Origin: Microvirga lotononidis
GTDB lineage: Bacteria > Pseudomonadota > Alphaproteobacteria > Rhizobiales > Beijerinckiaceae
Direction: 5' to 3'
Length of the DNA: 64,000 nt
Assembly: GCF_034627025.1 (NCBI RefSeq)
Contig: NZ_CP141049.1
Location: forward strand, 124,001 to 188,000
Below, piece by piece: positions 17,510 to 27,340 of the stretch; position 1 is the first letter of the stretch; every line of letters begins with the position of its first letter. Under the pieces are notes generated by a model. That model was not told the origin of the DNA. It searched no databases and saw nothing but the letters and a program-made list of their open reading frames with translations. The position numbers and the translations under genes were made by a program.

Positions 17510-18160
17510 ATGATCCGTGAATTTGGTTTCGCAGAATTCCTGTTTATCTTGGAAGGCGCACGCTGGACAGTTCTACTTTCCTTGTTGGCCTTTACCTTCG
17601 GCGGCGCAGGGGGTCTGGCAGTTGCGCTCGCTCGGACGAGCAAGTCGAAGCTGCTCCGGCGTCTCATGGCGACCTACATTCAGATCTTCCAAGGCACGCC
17701 ACTTTTGATCCAGCTCTTCTTTGTCTACTTCGGCCTCCCTCTCCTTGGCCTAAAAGTCGACGTGTGGATCGCCGTGACCGTTGGTCTTTCACTCCACACC
17801 AGCGCTTTCCTCGGTGAGATATGGCGCGGCAGCATCGAGGCTGTCGCTCCTGGACAGACGGAAGCAGCTCGGGCCCTGGGGCTTGGCTATGTCTCTCTCG
17901 TGAAAGACGTGGTTCTCCCACAAGCATTCCGGATCGGCCTCCCTGCAACAATTGGATTTCTCGTCAATCTGGTCAAAGGCACTGCGCTTACCGCTTTGAT
18001 CGGCCTCACTGAACTGACACGCTCAGGGCAACTGATGTCCAATATCACCTTTCAACCGCTGCAAGTGTACGGGGCGGTCGGGCTCGTATACTTCATCATC
18101 TGTCTTCCCCTGACCTATTTCAGCGCAACATTTGAGAAGCGATTGAACGCCAACCGTTAA
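17510..18160 (+). CDS. Polar amino acid ABC transporter permease (second)
   Basis: The 216-residue partner permease shows FILEGARWTVLLSLLAF, IQIFQGTPLLIQLFFVYFGL and the EAA-type loop GQTEAARALGLGYVSLVKDVVLPQAFR. A GAGG ribosome binding site lies just before ATG 17510. Together the two permeases form the heterodimeric channel of the transporter. Confidence 0.92.
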   Translation: MIREFGFAEFLFILEGARWTVLLSLLAFTFGGAGGLAVALARTSKSKLLRRLMATYIQIFQGTPLLIQLFFVYFGLPLLGLKVDVWIAVTVGLSLHTSAFLGEIWRGSIEAVAPGQTEAARALGLGYVSLVKDVVLPQAFRIGLPATIGFLVNLVKGTALTALIGLTELTRSGQLMSNITFQPLQVYGAVGLVYFIICLPLTYFSATFEKRLNANR

Positions 18161-18197
18161 CCTCGTTGCGCAGACGACAACAACCAGAGGTATGAAC

Positions 18198-19043
18198 ATG
18201 TTCAGAGCAATATCCGCTTTCAAACGTCGACAGATAGTAGCAGGCTTCATGGGGATTTTCATGGCGACGGCGCCGATTGTCGGTCCCGCGCAGGCAATTA
18301 CCCCGCAGGAGATCAAGGCGAAAGGCACCGCGGTCATCGGTGTTCAGATGGACCAGTTCCCCTGGGGCTTCGTGAACGAGAATAGCAAAAACGAAGGTTT
18401 CGACATCGACGTCGCAAACATGATCGCGAGCGAGCTAGGGGTCAAAGCCGAGTTCGTCCGGATTACTGGGCAGAACCGAATTCCCTCTCTTGTCGGAGGA
18501 ATGGTAGATTTTCTAGTCCCCTCCATGACCATCACTGAGGAACGCGCAAAGGTCGTTCAGTATGCGATCCCATACTCTGCAAACGACATCACAGTTTGGG
18601 GCAAAAAAAACGCGCAGATCAGAGGAAATGACGATCTCGGCAAGTTCGTGATCGGCGTTAATCGCGGCAGCGCTTTTGAGCCCCTTCTCGTCAAGGTCGC
18701 GCCGCCTAACACTCGGATCAAGCGTTATGATGACGACGCAACAACGGTTCAAGCTCTGTTGTCGGGCCAGGTTGATGCGATTCTAGGGAGTGTCACGTAC
18801 GGGCTGGTCATCGAGAAGACTGGCCGCGGGAACGACTACGAACGGAAGTACAAGGTCGCCGACAACCTTCAAGGCATGGCAGTCCGCAAGGGCGACCAGG
18901 AGATGCTGGACTTCCTGAACGACTTTGTCGCCCGCCGCACTGCGGACGGATCCCTCGACGCTCTTTACAAGAAATGGATCGGCGTTGAGCGGCCAAAGCT
19001 GCCGACGACTCTCCCAGGCGTCGATTTTACAGGCAAGCGGTAG
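18198..19043 (+). CDS. Polar amino acid ABC transporter substrate-binding protein
   Basis: This is a periplasmic SBP_bac_3 protein of 281 residues. ATG 18198 is chosen because AGAGG lies seven bases upstream; the ATG at 18192 is too close to it. A basic start and a hydrophobic core ending GPAQA form the signal peptide. The domain shows NEGFDIDVANMIASELGVKA, GGMVDFLVPSMTITEERAKVV, and GVNRGSAFEPLL. The substrate is probably an amino acid or related cation or amide, but it cannot be named from sequence. Confidence 0.9.
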   Translation: MFRAISAFKRRQIVAGFMGIFMATAPIVGPAQAITPQEIKAKGTAVIGVQMDQFPWGFVNENSKNEGFDIDVANMIASELGVKAEFVRITGQNRIPSLVGGMVDFLVPSMTITEERAKVVQYAIPYSANDITVWGKKNAQIRGNDDLGKFVIGVNRGSAFEPLLVKVAPPNTRIKRYDDDATTVQALLSGQVDAILGSVTYGLVIEKTGRGNDYERKYKVADNLQGMAVRKGDQEMLDFLNDFVARRTADGSLDALYKKWIGVERPKLPTTLPGVDFTGKR

Positions 19044-19052
19044 AACCATCGA

Positions 19053-19086
19053 GCCTTCGCGCGGGATGATGCTCCTGGGCGAAGGC
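19053..19086 (+). terminator. Hairpin after the ABC transporter genes
   Basis: GCCTTCGC (19053-19060) pairs perfectly with GCGAAGGC (19079-19086) over an 18-base loop, nine bases after the binding-protein stop. There is no T-tract. It could limit read-through into hyuA or stabilise the mRNA end. Confidence 0.35.
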
Positions 19087-19228
19087 AGCTAGAGAAACGG
19101 CTCAGTCAACCGGCTTCGCCCCTGCACGCTCCGCAGGCAGGGCTAGGTAAGCGCGTGCCCGCGTTGGGCACATTTCGCCGGACGAGAGCGGCGCACATTC
19201 AACTTCTCCCTCGGAGGATAGCAGCAAG

Positions 19229-21319
19229 ATGGCAAAAGATGGTAAGCAGATAAGGGTTGGTGTCGATATCGGCGGAACCTTTACCGATGTTGCGATGGAG
19301 GTCGGTGACGCACTCCACTCTGTGAAGATCCTAACGGATTATTCGTTCCCCGAAAACGCGATCGTCAAAGGCATCCATCAGGTCGCCGATCTCGCAGGGG
19401 TGGGACTGTCGCATATCGACACGATCATCCACGGAACGACACTCGCAACCAATGCCCTTATCGAGCGTCGCGGAGCCAAGACAGCCTTTATCACCACCAA
19501 AGGCTTCCGCGACGTGATCGAGATGCGAACTGAGAGTCGGTTCGAACAATACGACCTCAACATCGTCCTTCCGGCTCCTCTTGTTCCAAGAGACGAGCGC
19601 TTCGTTCTTGACGAGCGGATCGGTGCGGATGGATGTGTACTAAGGCCACTTCAGGAGACAGAAGTCGACGCCCTCTGCAAGAGAATTGCTGCCGATGGCT
19701 ACGAGAGCGTAGCCATCGGCTTCATTCACTCCTACCTGAATGGCACACATGAGCGCTTCGTTCGTGACCGACTACTCGCCACTAAGCCGGATATTTCCGT
19801 CTCGATATCCTGCGAAGTCTCGCCGCAGATGCGTGAGTTCCAGCGCTTCAACACTGTCTGCGTCAACGCGTTTGTCAAGCCGCTGATGGCATCCTACCTC
19901 AACCGACTGGTTGGTCGGCTGAGAGAAGAAGGCGCGCAATGCCCCGTTTTCATGATTCACTCGGGGGGCGGCATCATCAGTGTGGAGAGCGCGATTGAGT
20001 TCCCAGTCAGGCTGCTAGAGTCCGGACCAGCTGGGGGAGCCATTTTCGCAGCACATATTGCCTCTGCGTACTCCCTGGATCAGGTTGTCTCATATGACAT
20101 GGGAGGAACGACAGCGAAGATCTGCTTGATCGAAAAGCAGACGCCACGAACCTCCAGAACGTTCGAGGTGGCACGGACCTACCGCTTCAAGAAAGGTAGC
20201 GGAATGCCGATCTCAATTCCTGTTATCGAAATGGTTGAGATCGGCGCAGGTGGCGGCTCTATTGCGACAGTTGATTCTATGCGGCAGATCAGGGTTGGCC
20301 CTCACAGCGCCGGGTCTGAACCAGGCCCGGCCTGCTATGGACGGGGTGGCGAGAAACCGACAGTGACCGATGCCGACCTCCTCCTTGGAAGGCTTGACCC
20401 GGACGATTTCGCAGGGGGAGCCATTAGGCTGTCCCGTATCGCTTCGGAGGCTGCCGTTCATCAGGACGTGGCCAGCCATATTGGTGCTGATGCAACGACC
20501 GCCGCCTATGGATTGAGTGAGGTAGTCGACGAGAACATGAGCAATGCCGCACGCATGCACGCGGTCGAGAATGGCAAGGAACTGTCGGACTTCACCATGA
20601 TTGCCTTCGGCGGCGCAGCACCATTACATGCTGCACGTCTTTGCGAGAAGCTTGGCATCGATCAGCTGGTCATCCCGCCAGGTGCAGGCGTCGGCTCCGC
20701 CATTGGCTTCCTGCGAGCCCCCTTCGGCTTTGAGTCGGTACGCAGTGCCTATAGCCGCCTCAGTCGCTTTGATGCCAAAGCCATCAATGCGGTCATTCGT
20801 GAACTGGTGGAGGAAGCGACATCATTTGTCCGCTCGGGTGCGCCAGATGCCCAACCTGACCTGGAGTGCACCGCGTACATGCGTTATGTGGGTCAGGGAT
20901 GGGAAGTCCCGGTAACGATCGAGGTTCGCGATTACGCTGATCCCGATGCCGCCCTCTTCCGCACTCTCTTTGATGAATGCTACGAGCGCTTCTTCGGCCG
21001 CGTCATCGATGGTCTCGACGTTGAGATCGTCAGCTGGTCGTTGCGCGCGAGCTCCGAAGCCATCGCGCCAGCGCGCATCGCATGGACTGAAAAGCAGCGC
21101 CAAGCCATTGTCCGCGAGCAGCGAGAGATCTTTGACGCTCAAGACGGACGCTTTCAGCAGGCATCGGTTGTTGTTCGCAGCGAAATGGCTCCCGGCGACT
21201 GGATCTCTGGCCCCGCTGTGATCACCGAACGGGAAACCTCGACAATTGTTACAGCAAGCCGTGAAGCGATCATGCAAGCCGACGGGTGCGTCTTGCTACG
21301 TGCCAAGAACGCGGCTTGA
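19229..21319 (+). CDS. hyuA: Hydantoinase/oxoprolinase-family subunit A
   Basis: The 696-residue protein is the ATP-binding HyuA-type subunit of N-methylhydantoinase, 5-oxoprolinase and acetone/acetophenone carboxylase relatives. The N-terminal actin-like phosphate loop is RVGVDIGGTFTDVAME; TTLATNALIERRGAKTA, RLLESGPAGGAIFAA, YDMGGTTAKICLIE and AFGGAAPLHAARLCEKL follow in the expected order. These enzymes use ATP to open a lactam or imide ring or to carboxylate a ketone. GGAGG lies upstream of ATG 19229. It pairs with HyuB, which starts 14 bases after its stop. The substrate class is open. Confidence 0.9.
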   Translation: MAKDGKQIRVGVDIGGTFTDVAMEVGDALHSVKILTDYSFPENAIVKGIHQVADLAGVGLSHIDTIIHGTTLATNALIERRGAKTAFITTKGFRDVIEMRTESRFEQYDLNIVLPAPLVPRDERFVLDERIGADGCVLRPLQETEVDALCKRIAADGYESVAIGFIHSYLNGTHERFVRDRLLATKPDISVSISCEVSPQMREFQRFNTVCVNAFVKPLMASYLNRLVGRLREEGAQCPVFMIHSGGGIISVESAIEFPVRLLESGPAGGAIFAAHIASAYSLDQVVSYDMGGTTAKICLIEKQTPRTSRTFEVARTYRFKKGSGMPISIPVIEMVEIGAGGGSIATVDSMRQIRVGPHSAGSEPGPACYGRGGEKPTVTDADLLLGRLDPDDFAGGAIRLSRIASEAAVHQDVASHIGADATTAAYGLSEVVDENMSNAARMHAVENGKELSDFTMIAFGGAAPLHAARLCEKLGIDQLVIPPGAGVGSAIGFLRAPFGFESVRSAYSRLSRFDAKAINAVIRELVEEATSFVRSGAPDAQPDLECTAYMRYVGQGWEVPVTIEVRDYADPDAALFRTLFDECYERFFGRVIDGLDVEIVSWSLRASSEAIAPARIAWTEKQRQAIVREQREIFDAQDGRFQQASVVVRSEMAPGDWISGPAVITERETSTIVTASREAIMQADGCVLLRAKNAA

Positions 21320-21333
21320 GCGGGAGATTTATC

Positions 21334-22971
21334 ATGACCAACAATCTACTCTCCGACGTCCATATGCAAATCATGTGGAACCGCCTCATCTCGGTAGTTG
21401 AAGAGCAAGCCGTAACTCTGATACGGACTGCCTTCAGCACCAGTGTCCGTGAGTCAGGCGACCTTTCGGCAGGCGTGTTCAATCGCTCTGGACATATGAT
21501 CGCTCAAGCTGTAACCGGCACCCCTGGCCACGTTAATGCCATGGCTGAGGCAGTTGGCCATTTCATCAATGACATTGGGCGCGAAAACCTCTTCGAGGGG
21601 GATGTCTACATCACGAACGACCCCTGGAAGGGAACAGGCCATCTTCATGATTTTACAGTAGTCTCTCCCAGCTTCCGCAATGGTCAGCTCATCGGCTTCT
21701 TCGCTTGCACCGCGCACGTGGTGGACGTAGGCGGGCGGGGATTCGGTCCTGATGCAAACGAGGTCTATGAAGAGGGCATCTTCGTGCCCATCATGAAGTT
21801 CGCGGAACGTGGCGTAGTCAACAAGGACCTCGTCAACATTCTGCGCAACAATGTTCGCGAAAGTCATCAAGTCGTCGGCGACGTCTACTCGCTTGCGGCT
21901 TGCAATGAAGTCGGGCATCGCCGCCTGATGGATATGATGGATGAGTTCCGTCTGGATGACCTGGAAGAACTCGCAAAGTTCGTCTTTGAGCGCAGCTATA
22001 AAGCTACACTAGAGCGATTGGCCGCGCTGCCCCATGGCAGCTATTTCAATGTGATGCGCGTCGACGGATACGGATCCCCCATCGACATCGCAGTTCGGCT
22101 CGATGTTGCCCGTGATCATATCCTCGCTGACTTCGAAGGCACCTCACCTCCTAGCCCGAAAGGCATTAACTGCCCTCTCATCTATTCGACCGCCTATGCG
22201 TGCTATGGGCTGAAATGCTCCTTGGCGCCCGATATCCCTAACAACCATGCGTCTCTTTTGCCGTTCAAGGTCGTAGCGCCCGAGAACTGCATTCTCAACG
22301 CGCAGCATCCCGCGCCAGTATCTGTGCGCCATGTCCTCGGCCATTTGGTTCCTGATGCGGTGCTCGGAGCAGTCCACAAGATGCTCCCAGGGAGGGTCCC
22401 GGCCGAGGGTTCTGGCGCCCTCTGGAATCTTCATGTCAGCGCTCGTCCGCTCCAAGGCGACAGGGCTCCTGCAGACGGCGGCCAGCGTGCAGAGGTTCTG
22501 CTCTTTAACAGCGGGGGAGCTGGTGCGCGGGCGCACCTTGACGGCCTCAATGCAACCGCATTCCCAAGCGGCGTCCACTCGATGTCCATTGAAGCAACCG
22601 AACATGTTGGCCCAGTCATCTTCTGGCGTAAGGAGCTGCGGGATGGATCCGGTGGAGCAGGGCAATATCGCGGGGGGCTTGGTCAGGTGGTGGAGATCTC
22701 CCCCACCGAAGGACACGAGATCTACTTCAACGCGATGTTCGATCGTGTCCAGCACCCACCTCGCGGTCGGGAAGGCGGTGAAGACGGCGCAGCAGGTGCG
22801 GTTCTCCTCGACGACGGGACCGTGCTCGCCGCCAAAGGACGTCAGCACGTGCCGTCCGGACGGCGCTTGATCCTCCAGCTACCGGGAGGTGGCGGATACG
22901 GACCGGCGGAAAAACGTGCCCCGAATGCGGTCAAACGCGACAGGGACAACGACTACGTCGTCAATTCCTGA
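21334..22971 (+). CDS. hyuB: Hydantoinase/oxoprolinase-family subunit B
   Basis: The 545-residue HyuB subunit has MIAQAVTGTPGHVNAMAEAV, DVYITNDPWKGTGHLHDFTV and the closing GGGGYGPAEKR loop. ATG 21334 is chosen because GGGAGA precedes it; a longer frame from 21286 would overlap hyuA. With HyuA it forms the ATP-dependent amidohydrolase or carboxylase complex. Neighbouring RidA, an amino acid transporter and an aminotransferase suggest nitrogen-containing substrates. Confidence 0.9.
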   Translation: MTNNLLSDVHMQIMWNRLISVVEEQAVTLIRTAFSTSVRESGDLSAGVFNRSGHMIAQAVTGTPGHVNAMAEAVGHFINDIGRENLFEGDVYITNDPWKGTGHLHDFTVVSPSFRNGQLIGFFACTAHVVDVGGRGFGPDANEVYEEGIFVPIMKFAERGVVNKDLVNILRNNVRESHQVVGDVYSLAACNEVGHRRLMDMMDEFRLDDLEELAKFVFERSYKATLERLAALPHGSYFNVMRVDGYGSPIDIAVRLDVARDHILADFEGTSPPSPKGINCPLIYSTAYACYGLKCSLAPDIPNNHASLLPFKVVAPENCILNAQHPAPVSVRHVLGHLVPDAVLGAVHKMLPGRVPAEGSGALWNLHVSARPLQGDRAPADGGQRAEVLLFNSGGAGARAHLDGLNATAFPSGVHSMSIEATEHVGPVIFWRKELRDGSGGAGQYRGGLGQVVEISPTEGHEIYFNAMFDRVQHPPRGREGGEDGAAGAVLLDDGTVLAAKGRQHVPSGRRLILQLPGGGGYGPAEKRAPNAVKRDRDNDYVVNS

Positions 22972-23054
22972 CGCGAGCCAGGCATTTCCGTTGCCCCTCT
23001 GAGGCATCTGAGGGCCAACGGATGTTCGTTTGCAGGAGGCATAGCAGTCAAAAG

Positions 23055-24614
23055 ATGGGCACAATGAGCTATACACCGCATGGGAAACATCTGGTCGCCG
23101 GCGAATGGCTCTCGAGCGAAGCGACGACCATGTCGAATCCGACGAGTGGTTCCGGGTATCGCTTCTCGTCGGGAACACCTTCTCAAGTATCGGCTGCCTG
23201 CGATGCCGCGGAGGAGGCCTTCTGGATCTATGGCTACTCAAGCCGCGAGGAACGAGCAGCTTTCCTGATCGCGATGGCTGATGAGATCGAAGCACGGAGC
23301 GATCTCATTCCCCATATTGGTGCGGCGGAGACAGGATTGCCGTTTGCACGCCTGGTCAATGAGCTCGGTCGCACGACCGGACAGCTCCGGCTGTTTGCCC
23401 GGCACATTCTCAAGGGTGACTATCTCGACCGGCGGTATGATGAAGCCCTGCCTGAGCGCAAGCCGTTACCACGACCCGACCTAAGAATGGTCCAACGACC
23501 GATCGGGCCCGTTGCTGTTTTTGGAGCTTCGAATTTTCCACTCGCGTTCTCGACTGCGGGTGGGGACACAGCTGCCGCACTTGCAGCCGGCTGCCCCGTC
23601 GTTTTCAACGGCCACTCGGCTCACCCGGGCACGGGCGAGATTGTCGCTGAAGCGATCGATGCTGCGCGCCGCAAGTTAGGCGTCCACCCTGGCGTGTTTT
23701 CGTTCATCCAATGCGGGACTCATGAAAGCGGTGCCGCGCTTGTTCAGAACCCCAATATCAAGGCCGTGGGGTTCACAGGTTCACTTAGAGGCGGGCGTGC
23801 CCTCTTTAACCTTTGTGCGGCAAGGCCAGAACCTATCCCTTTCTTTGGCGAGCTGGGCTCTGTGAATCCTGTCTTCGTCCTGCCTGAGGCATTGAGGGTT
23901 CGAGGTAATGCGATTGGTGCGAGTTGGGCGGAGTCGCTGGTAATCGGCGCGGGCCAGTTCTGCACCAATCCCGGGATCACCTTTGTCCGCGAGGGTGAAG
24001 GCAGTGAGGCTTTCATGAGATCTGTTTCCGAGAAACTGTCCGTCACTGCACCACAAGTTATGCTGACGACTGGTATCGCCAAGGCCTACCGCGATGGTCG
24101 GGACCGCATCGCATCCGTTCCTGGAGTGCGAGAGGTGTTCGGTCAAAGATGTGGAGACCGACTTGCAGCACCGTTTCTCTTTGAGACATCCGCAGAAGTC
24201 TGGCTCGAAAACCGTGCATTGGGCGAGGAGGTGTTCGGGCCGCTCGGGTTGGTGGTCCGAGTGCGAGATAGCGACGTCATGTTAACTGCTGCGAAGCGCC
24301 TGGAAGGGCAGCTGACTGCGACGGTTCACCTAGAGGCCGATGATCTTGAATTGGGATCCAAGCTCCTGCCGATTCTTGAGCGGAAAGCGGGCCGTGTGTT
24401 GGCGAATGGCTTCCCGACAGGAGTGGAGGTCGCAGACGCAATGGTGCATGGGGGCCCCTATCCAGCCTCGACCAACTTCGGGGCTACATCTGTTGGAACC
24501 CTGTCCATTCGTCGCTTCCTCCGCCCAGTCTGCTATCAGAATATTCCGGAGGCACTCCTGCCTGCGGACCTCCGCAGTTCTGCACCCAATACACCTGCAA
24601 GGGCCATTCAATGA
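23055..24614 (+). CDS. Alpha-ketoglutarate semialdehyde dehydrogenase (2,5-dioxovalerate dehydrogenase)
   Basis: The 519-residue NAD(P)-dependent enzyme oxidises 2,5-dioxopentanoate to 2-oxoglutarate. It has GPVAVFGASNFPLAFSTAGG, the cofactor-domain VGFTGSLRGGRAL, the catalytic Glu in FFGELGSVNPV and the catalytic Cys in GAGQFCTNPG. FGASNFPLAF and the Gln before FCTNPG are typical of the FAD-independent type III group found with sugar-acid and hydroxyproline genes. Starts at 23055 and 23064 are both possible. Its stop overlaps the aminotransferase start. It is the natural partner of KdgD, ~10 kb upstream. Confidence 0.88.
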   Translation: MGTMSYTPHGKHLVAGEWLSSEATTMSNPTSGSGYRFSSGTPSQVSAACDAAEEAFWIYGYSSREERAAFLIAMADEIEARSDLIPHIGAAETGLPFARLVNELGRTTGQLRLFARHILKGDYLDRRYDEALPERKPLPRPDLRMVQRPIGPVAVFGASNFPLAFSTAGGDTAAALAAGCPVVFNGHSAHPGTGEIVAEAIDAARRKLGVHPGVFSFIQCGTHESGAALVQNPNIKAVGFTGSLRGGRALFNLCAARPEPIPFFGELGSVNPVFVLPEALRVRGNAIGASWAESLVIGAGQFCTNPGITFVREGEGSEAFMRSVSEKLSVTAPQVMLTTGIAKAYRDGRDRIASVPGVREVFGQRCGDRLAAPFLFETSAEVWLENRALGEEVFGPLGLVVRVRDSDVMLTAAKRLEGQLTATVHLEADDLELGSKLLPILERKAGRVLANGFPTGVEVADAMVHGGPYPASTNFGATSVGTLSIRRFLRPVCYQNIPEALLPADLRSSAPNTPARAIQ

Positions 24615-25813
24615 ATTATGAGAACAGACGCGCCAGCGGTATTCAATCATCCCCGAGCATGGCAATCGCTATGGCGGCAAAGAAGCTACAAGCGGAAGGG
24701 CGCGACATCATTGATCTCTCCCTCGGCGAGCCGGACTTCGAGCCACCACAGCACGTTATGGATGCCGCTTCTTCAGCGATCCGATCTGGCAGGATCCGCT
24801 ATGGTGCTGCGGCTGGAACGGAGGCTCTGCGTAGCGCCATCCTAGACAAGCTCAGCCGCGACAACGACCTAGCCTACGCGCTTGATGAAATAACCGTAGG
24901 CAATGGTGCCAAGCAAATCCTATTTAGTGCCTTCCTGGCTACCTTAGAGGAAGGCGACGAGGTCGTGATACCGACCCCGTGCTGGGTTTCGTATGGCGAT
25001 ATCGTCTCATTGCATGGCGGCAAACCGGTTTACGTATCCTGTGGTCAGAGCAATGGGTTCAAACTTTCCGCCGAGCAGCTGGAGAAGTCCATCACGCCTC
25101 GTACCCGCTGGCTGATGCTGAACTCCCCGTCCAATCCGACGGGGGCAATCTACTCCCTCGCCGAATATAGAGAACTGGAGCAGGTGCTGGCCTGCCATCC
25201 CCAGATCCTTGTACTGGCTGATGAAATCTATGAACATATTCTTCTGAACGATACTCCCTTCATATCTTTCGGGACTGCCTGTCCAGAGCTGCGCGATCGC
25301 ACACTAATCGTCAATGGTGTATCCAAAGCCTATGCCATGACTGGCTGGCGAGTCGGGTACGCTGCAGGCCCACGGCCCCTCGTGGCGAGCATCAACAAAA
25401 TTCAATCCCAAAGTGTGACTTCGGTATGTGGCGTTGCTCAAGCCGCCGCCACAGCGGCGCTCAATGGCGATCAAGCCTTTGTTGCACATGCAGCTGCCAC
25501 CTTCCGGCGCCGTTCCAACCTGGTTACGGAAGGACTTTCACGGATCCGCGAAATCGATTTCGTGCCTCCCGATGGAGCCTTCTACGCATTCCTGGGTGTT
25601 AAGAGCATTCTTGGCCGGAAAACAGGGGCTTACACTGTACTGGACAATGACACGGCCGTAGCAGCCTATCTGCTGAATGAGTTTGGAGTGTCCAGCGTAC
25701 CTGGAGTGGCATTTGGGTGTCCATCGTTCATTCGGCTTACTATCGCAGCCTCCGATGAGAATTTGCAAGCTGCGTGCAGCAGGATCACCAAGATGATTGC
25801 ATCACTCAGTTGA
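24611..25813 (+). CDS. Class I/II aminotransferase (aspartate aminotransferase-like)
   Basis: The 400-residue PLP enzyme has IIDLSLGEPDFEPPQHV, GNGAKQILFSAFLA, the substrate Asn-Pro motif NSPSNPTGA, LADEIYEHI, and the PLP Lys in VNGVSKAYAMTGWRVGYAAG. The C-terminal PGVAFGCPSFIRLTIA carries the carboxylate-binding Arg. This is the AspC subgroup I-gamma pattern. Its ATG overlaps the dehydrogenase stop, so it is co-translated with it. It may remove the amino group from an intermediate onto the 2-oxoglutarate that the pathway makes. Confidence 0.9.
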   Translation: MNYENRRASGIQSSPSMAIAMAAKKLQAEGRDIIDLSLGEPDFEPPQHVMDAASSAIRSGRIRYGAAAGTEALRSAILDKLSRDNDLAYALDEITVGNGAKQILFSAFLATLEEGDEVVIPTPCWVSYGDIVSLHGGKPVYVSCGQSNGFKLSAEQLEKSITPRTRWLMLNSPSNPTGAIYSLAEYRELEQVLACHPQILVLADEIYEHILLNDTPFISFGTACPELRDRTLIVNGVSKAYAMTGWRVGYAAGPRPLVASINKIQSQSVTSVCGVAQAAATAALNGDQAFVAHAAATFRRRSNLVTEGLSRIREIDFVPPDGAFYAFLGVKSILGRKTGAYTVLDNDTAVAAYLLNEFGVSSVPGVAFGCPSFIRLTIAASDENLQAACSRITKMIASLS

Positions 25814-26614
25814 AGGGGATTGCGGGTTAGTTTGAACCCAAATGCTCGGAAAAAGTTGTCCTCGGGACAGACCAGTTTGACGGGTCAAGACCAGTGTTCC
25901 CACAAGGTCGTGTTCAGTCGCCCAGACTGCGGGTGTTTCTTGATTTCCTTCTGAGGCGACTGAAGGACTTATGACAATCATTATCGGTGGCCACCGCCCG
26001 CAGCGGCATTGCCACATATCACGCGCGTTTTGTTCTACTCGGAGGCTGCTTTGCGGAAGAGTGCGCCCCTTGCTTCGGTTCCTCGCGCAAAGGGGATCGG
26101 GGAGTGCACGAAGTACTCCTCGTCTAATTTGTAGTCCGAGTTGCACGACGCATGCACCTTCCGGGTTACCAACCGGATCGAGTACTTCCTTCTGTTTCCT
26201 TGACCAAGATTTGCTGCGGCGGGATGTGGTCAACGTTCACGGCTTCGGGCCCGTCGAGCGACTTGCCACATGGGTAACAATGGGGGTTCTGATGAGGTCG
26301 TCTAATCGCGGGCTGTTTTGCAAGTAGTTTTTCAGAAACTTACGAGCTCGACACTGGGATCAGGGTCGAGGGAAGCTAAGGAGAGGTCGGTCCAAGCGGA
26401 TCATAGGCGCGCCACGTGAGCGTGTGCCGGGAGCAGGGTCGTCTTCGCGGTTCACAGATGTCGCCGCACGATGGCGCTTCGCGGGAGGAGCCTTCCCATG
26501 TGGACGACGCACTCGGCTGCATCAGCGGTGCATCCCATCAGGCGGAATGGTTCGGCCCACGTCCCGGTAGGGACGTCTCAGCGCGCTCAGAGGCTGAACG
26601 CGATCCTCAATCCA
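25814..26614. other. Intergenic, probably IS-scarred, no gene recognised
   Basis: No frame here resembles a known family. It is the boundary between the catabolic island and the IS-rich region. A short coherent minus-strand stretch near 26040-26210 was not identifiable. Confidence 0.4.
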
Positions 26615-26922
26615 TCAAGTCGCTGCGCCAACAGTCCGGTCGAAGAAGGTGCCGGTCTTGAGCATCGCGTGCATGATGACCGCCAACTTTCGGGCGACCG
26701 CAACGGCGGCTCGCTTAAAGCCGACCCGCTCCCGGAGCTTGAGGCCCCAGGTCCGCAGGCCGCTCTCGGCCGAGCTACGGGTCAGGATGACAGTTGCCGC
26801 CTCAAACAGAAGCCCCCGCACCTGGCGATCGCCCCGGCGGGGGGTATGGCCATCATAGTCGACCTCGCCCGACTGATAGCGTCGGGTGGTCAGGCCCAAC
26901 CAGGCGCCAACGGAACGGGACC
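26615..26922 (-). pseudogene. IS110-family transposase, C-terminal fragment
   Basis: The ~100 residues match the transposase_20 (IS116/IS110/IS902) C-terminus: RSRSVGAWLGLTTRRYQSGE, RGDRQVRGLLFEAATVIL, WGLKLRERVGFKRAAVA and VARKLAVIMHAMLKTGT. The catalytic Ser is in the final domain of the full protein, but the N-terminal DEDD domain is missing. The gene is broken and no IS ends were found. Confidence 0.8.
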
Positions 26923-27170
26923 GCTGTAAGCATACGATGAGGGCCGCAGGGTAAAGGATCAGGCACCGGACAGCTTGGAGTCGGTTCTGTCGCTCTGATC
27001 CTTGATCATCTCGCGGTGCAGATTCCGATTTTATTCGGCCAGGGATTCCGAGATGAAGCCGGCCACCATTCCGATCATTGTCCGGCCAGGGGCTGAGCCA
27101 GCATCGAGGAGTGTTCCCAGGGTCCTCCGATCAGGCATGAAGGCTCCTTTGTTGCGAACAAGGAGCGGCC

Positions 27171-27302
27171 ATGCCGGCAAAGAGAAGGCTGACCATGAGA
27201 GCCATACGTCACATCCTGCGCCTGCACGCCAGCGGCGAGAGCGACCGGTCGATCGGACGGTCCGTCGGAGCCGCCCGCTCCACCGTCCAAGATACCCTCA
27301 AA
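27171..27302 (+). pseudogene. IS21-family IstA, N-terminal fragment cut by a Tn3-type element
   Basis: AAGGAG precedes ATG 27171. The 44 native codons include MRAIRHILRLHASGESDRSI and GAARSTVQDTLK, the DNA-binding start of IstA transposases. At 27303 the frame runs into the terminal inverted repeat of the Tn3-family element. The rest of istA and istB is not present beyond the element's far end. Confidence 0.75.
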
Positions 27303-27340
27303 GGGGTCATCGCAGAATCTTCCCGGAATCCTACGCTAAG
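27303..27340 (+). repeat. Left 38-bp terminal inverted repeat of the Tn3-family element
   Basis: It is identical to the reverse complement of 30518-30555. Its inner end overlaps the last codons of the transposase gene. Confidence 0.95.

Noticed and set aside
26040..26210. Coherent minus-strand segment containing YKLDEEYFVHSPIPFARGTE
   Set aside because: It is short, has no start and I cannot match it to a family.
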